Source: Lentisphaeria bacterium (GTDB lineage: Bacteria > Verrucomicrobiota > Lentisphaeria > Victivallales > UBA1829). From it: a DNA stretch of 12,683 nt. Under the pieces are notes generated by a model, which searched no databases, was not told the DNA's origin, and saw nothing but the letters and a program-made list of their open reading frames with translations. The stretch lies in contig JAFVRL010000179.1 of the NCBI GenBank assembly GCA_017504325.1, positions 1 to 12,683 of the forward strand, read 5' to 3'. Below are positions 7,435-12,683 of the stretch, piece by piece. A program made the translations under genes and the position numbers. How positions within the stretch are numbered: the first letter of the stretch is position 1; every line of letters starts with the position of its first letter.

Positions 7435-8181
7435 CTATTTGCTCTGGGATTCATGCACCCCGGCAAAGGGGAAAAGATCATTCTGATTGGTTCCGGAAAA
7501 TTCGATCCTCCCGTCTTTACCGTTGCTGGCATGAAAACTCCAGGCTTTTCTGCATCTGCGTATATCAATAAATTCCGCATGACCATCCACAAAACCGGAA
7601 TTGAAACCGATCGTACCATTCATGTGAACACGGTTGTAACCGCTGTACTGGAAAGAATCATAGAAAGAGGCAAGCCAGGAAGGGGACATTTTCAGACTGG
7701 ATATCTTGTAAAATCCGTTGTTTGTATCCGTATATCCCCTTTTTAAACTGTTGAATACCATGGGGCCGCCGTTGATCATATAATCGGAAGGAAGAATACT
7801 TTTATGCACACGCGTGGCAGAAGGCCAATGCACCAGCCCTTTTGCCATTTTACCATTCCCTCCACCGTTATCGGCTTTTGCCTTGATATAGCCCAGACCG
7901 TATGTATAAACATACGGCTCCATCAGAAGAGCCAAGGCAAATCTTCCCGCAGAACTACTCTTCCAGCTGGAAGGATTGACGATATAGCAGCACATCCACC
8001 AATCCTTGAAATCATCGGAATAGGCAAAGGTGGCAAAATTCAGCTGTTTGATATTGGATGCACAGGATGCCCGTTTTGCGATCTCTCTCGCCCTTCCCAA
8101 TGCCGGAAGAAGCATCCCGGCAAGAATGGCAATTATCGCAATAACAACCAATAGTTCAATAAGCGTAAACCTTTTTTTCAT
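7435..8181 (-). CDS. Pseudopilin-like protein with prepilin-type N-terminus (3)
   Basis: A 248-aa protein if started at 8181, MKKR followed by [21 protein letters not shown]5 is +1 and E9 is +5; Arg replaces Gly at -1. The frame extends upstream to 8268, but the 29 extra residues are charged and unlike any prepilin leader, and AGGGGGTG lies just before the ATG at 8181, so I prefer the shorter form. The globular part has [23 protein letters not shown], parallel to the other two. GFVDGHAEF near residue 196 resembles the end of the H-X9-DG motif, with H186 twelve residues before the DG. A tail of about 45 residues follows. The DUF4838 gene ends 132 nt upstream in the same direction with no clear terminator, so readthrough from the lacI operon is possible. 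Downstream lies the REP array. Confidence 0.87.
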   Translation of the reverse strand: MKKRFTLIELLVVIAIIAILAGMLLPALGRAREIAKRASCASNIKQLNFATFAYSDDFKDWWMCCYIVNPSSWKSSSAGRFALALLMEPYVYTYGLGYIKAKADNGGGNGKMAKGLVHWPSATRVHKSILPSDYMINGGPMVFNSLKRGYTDTNNGFYKISSLKMSPSWLASFYDSFQYSGYNRVHMNGTIGFNSGFVDGHAEFIDIRRCRKAWSFHASNGKDGRIEFSGTNQNDLFPFAGVHESQSK

Positions 8182-8313
8182 TTCCGCACCCCCTTTTCTA
8201 TAATGTTTTTCCGACATTTTTTCTTTGCTTACGGATAATATAATACCGCTTTTTTCAATTTTCCACAATAATACCTTTTTTCTGCAATCTTTTTGCCTCT
8301 TTCAGCTTTATTC
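8182..8313 (-). promoter_or_regulatory. Intergenic gap with a candidate promoter for pseudopilin 3
   Basis: On the - strand TTGTGG (8263-8268) and TATTAT (8240-8245) are 17 nt apart. The -10 is good and the -35 is weak. I see no hairpin terminator after the DUF4838 stop at 8314, so the pseudopilin could be transcribed both from here and by readthrough. Confidence 0.35.
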
Positions 8314-11300
8314 TCATTCAGGAATGGGGGTGATATATACATCATCCAGATCAAGAGTGCTGTTTTTGTTTACGGTAAAGCGGATCGCCACCCGTTCCGT
8401 TGGTACTCCGGTCTTGACCGTTTCAAAGGTATAGTTCTGCCACTTGGGGGTAAGTTTCCAGTTTTTGACCTTCTGGGTCTCTTTCATAAGGAAATACCCT
8501 TTGGCATTGCGTTCCGTTCTGTTTTTATAACTGCAAGTCCAGATGTGGAAGGAGCCTTCCCCTCTTGCCCGGAAGGAGATTTTGAGTTTTCCTTTATCTT
8601 TGGAGATGAAATACTGGGTGACATACCCTTTTTTCAACTGGATAAAGTAGTTGTTTGCCGTTTCCGCTTTGTATGTGCCTTCCACATTTCCGGAGACGCT
8701 CCAGAATGCTGGGACAAGCTCTTTCTCATCTGCAAAAGTCCAGCCCTTTTTTGTTCCGAAACGGTCATAACGGTTTCTTTTCTTATCGGCAATGGCGTTA
8801 TTGAAGTCGGCATTTTTCCAGGAGGAAACATCCGCACCCTGACTGAACCCTGTTACTCTTGCCGGAGTGAATTTCACATTCACAAAGTTTGCGGAACCGT
8901 GGAAGAAGCCATTGGAGCAGGAACTTGCTTCCCGGTAATTTTTACCGCCGGGCAGAAGAGTCGTTAATTTCCGCTGTCTTGCCACATTGAGTTTCCATGT
9001 ACTTCCGTCATAGCATTTCATACCGATTTCGCTTGCGGGAATGGCAATTTCCAATATCCAGCGGTCTTTCAGGATCTTTGTTGCCCACTTTGCCTTTGTC
9101 CGGAAGGCAGCATCCCGGTAGCCGGGGCCGTGTTTTGCATCAAGGATCTCTCCATGGGAATTGATGGCAAGATGATAGTATTTTTCCCCCATATCCGGGT
9201 AACTGTAAAAAAGTTCAACCGAATTTCCCAGAGCATCCCACCCCTTGTCATCATGGGCGACATTTTTCCCTGCGGAGATTTTTTCCGGAGCGGGTTCCAT
9301 ACATTCTACAGCAATATAAAGGTGATCGTTGTCATAGACGACTCTTACAGAAGAAGGCTGGATCTTATCTGTCTTTTTAGAGTGTCCGCCGGGGGTGAAT
9401 TTGGAAAGGGCATCGGCGTTTTTCCAGTCTTTTTCATCAAGAACACCGTCAATTTTGATGGGGGAAGTTCTCTTGTAAGCGGAAAGTTCTTTGAAACTTG
9501 CAAGATAATCTTTTCTTGCCTTAACCCATGTGGCAAGGAAAATCTCCTTATCCCGCAGGACATTTTTCAATACTCTCTTATCCGGATCGTTTTTGGCAGC
9601 GGCAATGGCTTTATCCAGCAGAGCAAGCAATTTTGCTTCGCTTCCCGCCTGATCCAGACATCTGCCCAGAGGAGCCCCAAGTCCCCAGCCCATACAGCCG
9701 GGGGTTTCAATAAAGCATTTGGTAAGAAGAGTACGGAACTCTTTCATGCCGCCTTGCCATGCTTTGCCATAGTAAAGGGAATTGATGATCTCATACTCTT
9801 TTTCAAAGTCAAAATCTTTCTGCCACATGGAGATGGAGGAAAGATAACAGATCTGCCACATGGCATACCAGAAATAGTTTTTCCCGTAGAAAGGAGCTGT
9901 CTTTTTCAGAAAGGAAAGAGTTGCGGGGAAAGGGGAATTGACACAGAAACTGCTGCCGGAGAAACCAAGAAGAGGATAGGCTTTGAAGTTGTTGAAAAGC
10001 ACTTTTTCAGATGGCAGATAGGAAAATCCGGGACTTCCGCCGCCGTCATAAGCTCCGATCTCATCCCTGTTGACAATAAAGGGGTGTCCGGTTTTTCTCC
10101 ATGCAGCCATAATATTGCAGAGTTCTTTATTTACTGAACAGTTTTTATCTGTGATACTGTGACGCCAGCACTGGTTGTTATAGGAGATAAAAACCATAAT
10201 GCGGGGATCCACTTTCACTTTTGTGGGAGGATACCAGAAATCCTGATACGCCCAGCCGCAAAGACGGATGGAGGGATCTTTTTTCCATACTCTTTTTGCC
10301 ACTTCATTGACCATGAACCAGTAACGGTCGGCACGGGCTCCCTTTGTCCCCGCCATTGCCGGATTATCCAATGCAGCACATTTTTTACATTCGCACCATA
10401 CTGTGGTATCATCATTTCCCACAATGATAGGATGCTGAGCTCCATAGTTGCCGCCGGCATATTTATACAGATTTTCCGCAATAAGATCCAGCAGTGCAGG
10501 ATTGGAAACACAGGGATTGGGGCTGAATCCGCCACGGACAGATTTGATTCTTTTACCGTCGATCAAAGCAAAATATTCCGGGTGTTTGTCATAAAGAGCT
10601 GCAAGATTCTTTGCAGACCAGGAGTTACCCGCCATAAGGTAGGACATGATGTGTCCGCCGTAAGCCGCGCCGGTGACAGCAAGGGAATCAAGGATATCTG
10701 CTTCTTTTGTACGTTTGCCGGTTTTGGGGTTGATAAATTTATGGGTATTGGTCTGGGCAAGCATATTGTTGCGTATAAGCCATTTGAATGCAGTGATCTC
10801 ATTAGCCACAGTCTTTCTCACCCGCAGGAAGGGTTCCTGTACGGTTCTCTGGGCGGGGACAGAGATCGTTTTCTTTACTGTGTAATATTCCCCCTCTTCC
10901 CCGGGAACAAGGAAACGGATACCGCCATACTTTTTCAGAATATGGTATGCTCCATACAATGCTCCTCTGGCATTGCTGCCAATAATATAGATTTCTTTTG
11001 CATTTACCATAACAGCAAAGCCGTCTTCTTTTATTTTTGTATTGGCAAGACTTGCTTTTTTCACAAGATCTTTATCTGCAAAAGTTCCGATATAAATATT
11101 GTTCAATTCTTTTGAAGGAACTGCGGATATTTTCAGATCTGCCCCTGTGATCTTTTTGAGATAGAAAGCAAGTTCACTTCCCGCATACTTTACAGGCGGC
11201 AAAGCGTCGGCAGCAACAACGATATTGCCGGAGGCTTTACCGTTTTTCACAAGATCCAGAGCGTGAAGAGAATAACTGCATACCGCAAAGAATACGGCTG

Positions 11301-11325
11301 CACCGTAAAGAAACATTTTTTTCAT
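8314..11325 (-). CDS. Secreted DUF4838 (GH67-like) protein with CBM9-like and C-terminal beta-sandwich modules
   Basis: A 1003-aa exported protein. The signal peptide is residues 1-22 (cleavage near LHA/LD). Residues about 28-160 resemble the alpha-glucuronidase N-terminal domain: YAGSELAFYLKKITGADL, IYIGTF, then GSNARGALYGAYHILKKYGGIRFLVP. The DUF4838 region follows, to about residue 600, with GNDDTTVWCECKKC (C311, C313, C316), the characteristic Cys cluster of the family, and a Trp/Tyr-rich region after it. Residues about 620-805 are a CBM9-like/DOMON module (IKIDGVLDEKDW, VVYDNDHLYIAVEC, GNSVELFYSYPD). Residues about 830-1003 form a beta-sandwich ending LDLDDVYITPIPE. DUF4838 proteins are thought to be glycoside hydrolases or sugar binders, but I know of no firm activity to assign. 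The start is supported by AGGAG in AAGGAGAAAAGAATG. It lies 20 nt after the lacI stop, so it is very likely cotranscribed with it. Confidence 0.9.
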   Translation of the reverse strand: MKKMFLYGAAVFFAVCSYSLHALDLVKNGKASGNIVVAADALPPVKYAGSELAFYLKKITGADLKISAVPSKELNNIYIGTFADKDLVKKASLANTKIKEDGFAVMVNAKEIYIIGSNARGALYGAYHILKKYGGIRFLVPGEEGEYYTVKKTISVPAQRTVQEPFLRVRKTVANEITAFKWLIRNNMLAQTNTHKFINPKTGKRTKEADILDSLAVTGAAYGGHIMSYLMAGNSWSAKNLAALYDKHPEYFALIDGKRIKSVRGGFSPNPCVSNPALLDLIAENLYKYAGGNYGAQHPIIVGNDDTTVWCECKKCAALDNPAMAGTKGARADRYWFMVNEVAKRVWKKDPSIRLCGWAYQDFWYPPTKVKVDPRIMVFISYNNQCWRHSITDKNCSVNKELCNIMAAWRKTGHPFIVNRDEIGAYDGGGSPGFSYLPSEKVLFNNFKAYPLLGFSGSSFCVNSPFPATLSFLKKTAPFYGKNYFWYAMWQICYLSSISMWQKDFDFEKEYEIINSLYYGKAWQGGMKEFRTLLTKCFIETPGCMGWGLGAPLGRCLDQAGSEAKLLALLDKAIAAAKNDPDKRVLKNVLRDKEIFLATWVKARKDYLASFKELSAYKRTSPIKIDGVLDEKDWKNADALSKFTPGGHSKKTDKIQPSSVRVVYDNDHLYIAVECMEPAPEKISAGKNVAHDDKGWDALGNSVELFYSYPDMGEKYYHLAINSHGEILDAKHGPGYRDAAFRTKAKWATKILKDRWILEIAIPASEIGMKCYDGSTWKLNVARQRKLTTLLPGGKNYREASSCSNGFFHGSANFVNVKFTPARVTGFSQGADVSSWKNADFNNAIADKKRNRYDRFGTKKGWTFADEKELVPAFWSVSGNVEGTYKAETANNYFIQLKKGYVTQYFISKDKGKLKISFRARGEGSFHIWTCSYKNRTERNAKGYFLMKETQKVKNWKLTPKWQNYTFETVKTGVPTERVAIRFTVNKNSTLDLDDVYITPIPE

Positions 11326-11345
11326 TCTTTTCTCCTTTTTATTAT

Positions 11346-12368
11346 TTATTTGAGAATATTTTTAAGATCATAAACCGATTCCCGTTCCGCGATACGGGAA
11401 GAAACCATAAAAGTCCTGTCTGACGGATAATTTTCCTCACCGATCTCCTTAAACAATACCTTTATGGCAAGAAAAGCCCGTTCATCAAAATTTTCATCCA
11501 TACTGGTAAGCGGGACAGATGCCATGGAACATACAATGGAATTACTGAATCCCACAAGAGAAAGATCTTCCGGAAGTTTCAACCCCATTTTCAAAGCACA
11601 ATGCTGTACTTTCAAGGCAAGGGAGTCTGTACTGCAAAAGAACGCTGTGGGTCTTTCTTCCGCCGGAAGGGAAAGAAGTTTTTCCACATCAGAAGAGATA
11701 TCTTCCTTTTTATTGACAACAAAAGTTTGGTTCAGAGGCAGCTCACACTCCTTCAAGCCGTTACAGAATCCTTCATACCTGTCGCGCTGATACTGGAAAT
11801 TATTTCCTGTGGCAACAAATCCGATACGGGAGTGTCCTTTGGAAACAAGATATTTCACCGCATCAACTCCGGCACGGATATTATCCACATTCACGCTGGG
11901 ATATTTTCCGTGGGCGTGTTCAAAAAAGTAAACCAGATCCAGGGACATTTTTTCAGCAAAGAGGGCTGTTTCCTGTCTTTTTGCCTCATTGATACTCAAA
12001 CTTAAAACGTAAGAAATTCTGTCAGCATTGATTTTGCGGAAGGTTTCCTCAATATTGCAGTCGGTAAAGATCTTTACGCCGTAGCCCCTTTCGGATGCCG
12101 CCCGGATGATCCCGGGAATATTGAAATACAATAGTGTATTGCTTTCAGGGGAATCATCGGCAATAAGGGCGATAAGTTTGACATTGCCTGTCCGCAAAGA
12201 GATGGCATTTTCATTGCTGCAATAACCCAGTTCCCCGGCGATCTTCCGGATCTTTTCTCTTGTTTCCCTGCGGAGATTTCTGGCATTGGGGTGATTGCGC
12301 AAAGTCATGGATACGGTACTTTTATCCACATTTGCCAATCGTGCGATGTCGTTGAGCGTTACTGCCAT
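11346..12368 (-). CDS. LacI-family transcriptional regulator
   Basis: A 340-aa protein, the usual length for the family. The helix-turn-helix is at residues 3-22 (VTLNDIARLANVDKSTVSMTL), followed by the hinge region (REKIRKIAGELGYCSNENA). The periplasmic-binding-protein-like effector domain runs from about 60 to 340 (LIALIADD, SVNVDNIRAGVDAVKYLVSKGHSRIGFVA, RYEGFCNGLKE, PTAFFCSTDSLALKV, LSLVGFSNS). The effector is probably a sugar or sugar phosphate but cannot be identified. The start has AAAGG (12376-12380) 7 nt upstream. It is the first gene of a probable operon with the DUF4838 gene 20 nt behind it, and its own promoter carries a matching palindromic operator. Local autoregulation and control of the DUF4838 gene are therefore likely (inference). 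Confidence 0.95.
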   Translation of the reverse strand: MAVTLNDIARLANVDKSTVSMTLRNHPNARNLRRETREKIRKIAGELGYCSNENAISLRTGNVKLIALIADDSPESNTLLYFNIPGIIRAASERGYGVKIFTDCNIEETFRKINADRISYVLSLSINEAKRQETALFAEKMSLDLVYFFEHAHGKYPSVNVDNIRAGVDAVKYLVSKGHSRIGFVATGNNFQYQRDRYEGFCNGLKECELPLNQTFVVNKKEDISSDVEKLLSLPAEERPTAFFCSTDSLALKVQHCALKMGLKLPEDLSLVGFSNSIVCSMASVPLTSMDENFDERAFLAIKVLFKEIGEENYPSDRTFMVSSRIAERESVYDLKNILK

Positions 12369-12386
12369 TTTTCAGCCTTTTATGTG

Positions 12387-12406
12387 TTATTAAACCGGTT
12401 TAATAA
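12387..12406. promoter_or_regulatory. Palindromic LacI-family operator
   Basis: A perfect 20-bp palindrome, core ATTAAACCGGTTTAAT (12389-12404) with a central CpG, the usual design of LacI-family operators. It begins 2 nt past the -10 box and so covers the expected transcription start and leader. Binding there would block initiation of the lacI-DUF4838 operon. I found no second copy of this palindrome elsewhere in the window by eye. Confidence 0.82.
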
Positions 12407-12408
12407 AT

Positions 12409-12436
12409 ATTATACACACAAAAAAGCATTTTTCAA
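12409..12436 (-). promoter_or_regulatory. Sigma-70-type promoter of the lacI-DUF4838 operon
   Basis: On the - strand TTGAAA (12431-12436) and a perfect TATAAT (12409-12414) are 16 nt apart. The start codon is about 41 nt downstream of the -10, and the operator at 12387-12406 lies between them. The run of As and Ts around the -35 may add an UP-like effect. Confidence 0.75.
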
Positions 12437-12504
12437 GGGGTAAAAAATATTTTTGAAAGATTTTTCACAGCTGTCCCATAAAATCATGAAAAAAAGAGAA
12501 ATGT

Positions 12505-12683
12505 TCGGTTGCCAGGCGAGGCGGTTGCCGCCGAGCGCGCAGTGGATGTGCGAATGAACCGCAGGGCAATCGCCTTTCAATGATCATCCCCAGGTGCAGG
12601 AGGCAAGCATCACCTTTGCCACCAGGCAGCTGCGGCTGACGGCGGAGGATCCGGATGCGCTGCTCCCGGAACTGACGGAAATC
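12505..12683. other. GC-rich terminal segment, apparently foreign to the rest of the window
   Basis: The sequence changes from an AT-rich promoter region to GC-rich DNA near 12505. By hand count the last 173 bases are 64% G+C (111 of 173). The preceding operon uses A/T-rich codons. The junction falls in an intergenic stretch and no repeat or attachment site marks it. It could be a chimeric contig end, contamination, or recently acquired DNA. Confidence 0.55.
12558..12683 (+). CDS. Possible fragment of an HMA domain of a metal P-type ATPase (partial, both ends)
   Basis: From a TGA at 12555 the frame is open to the window end. From about 12588 it reads PQVQEASITFATRQLRLT, then EDPDALLPELTEI. 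This resembles the second half of a heavy-metal-associated domain, as in CadA/CopA-type ATPases (VxxAxVxFAxxxLxV...). The first half, with the CxxC motif, is absent, and no start codon or SD lies in the right place. If the identification is correct, the gene is cut or joined artificially at about 12580. The fragment is only about 42 codons, so the family assignment is tentative. Confidence 0.3.

Noticed and set aside
7029..7746. Repeat-containing + strand frames across the 132-bp array
   Set aside because: The repeat length is divisible by three and lacks in-frame stops, so any frame through it looks like a repetitive protein. The palindromes and transposase context explain the array better.
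8182..8268. N-terminal extension of pseudopilin 3
   Set aside because: The extra 29 residues do not resemble a prepilin leader, and an SD-like AGGGGGTG fits the ATG at 8181.
9130..11115. Long + strand frames (335 and 318 codons) opposite the DUF4838 gene
   Set aside because: Same register artefact. Their translations show no domain, signal peptide or SD, while the - strand protein is a recognisable multidomain protein.

Overview
The window looks like part of a carbohydrate-foraging region from an uncultured member of the Lentisphaerota (Victivallales-like, probably gut or sediment). The basis is the combination of several pseudopilin-like proteins beginning (K/R)[24 protein letters not shown], large secreted DUF4838 / CBM9-like proteins, a secreted parallel beta-helix protein and a LacI-type regulator. 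This is assignment by gene-family style; there is no marker gene here.

Layout. Bases 1-2060 (+ strand) hold the 3' part of a secreted protein with a CBM9-like module, cut by the window edge, followed by a secreted NAGPA-type phosphodiester glycosidase. Almost everything from 2242 to 12368 is on the - strand, and a perfect 18-bp hairpin at 2188-2230 separates the two convergent blocks. Reading the - strand in its own 5'->3' order: a lacI-family gene with a promoter and a 20-bp palindromic operator, a 1003-aa DUF4838 protein 20 nt after it, a pseudopilin-like protein, a REP-like palindrome cluster around an IS200/RAYT-type Y1 transposase, two more pseudopilin-like proteins, and a secreted beta-helix protein.

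How the genes may work together. The LacI regulator probably represses its own promoter and the DUF4838 gene behind it, until a sugar ligand releases it. The DUF4838, beta-helix, CBM9-like and NAGPA proteins all appear to be exported, and three of them end in similar beta-sandwich modules. The interleaved pseudopilin-like proteins have the prepilin N-terminus but no Gly at position -1. Together this suggests an export or surface system for complex glycans. The substrate cannot be read from sequence.

Mobile DNA. The 148-aa transposase (H55-V-H57, Y115) is bounded on both sides, in inverted orientation, by small hairpins followed by a G(A)CAGGAA-like flank. On its upstream side a 132-bp unit carrying three hairpins is repeated 2.4 times in tandem. 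Paired changes in the stems show that structure is kept while sequence drifts.

Right end. From about 12505 the base composition rises sharply (64% G+C by hand count over the last 173 bases, after a very AT-rich stretch). The final 100 or so bases read as a fragment of an unrelated protein, possibly the HMA domain of a metal P-type ATPase. This may be a chimeric contig end.
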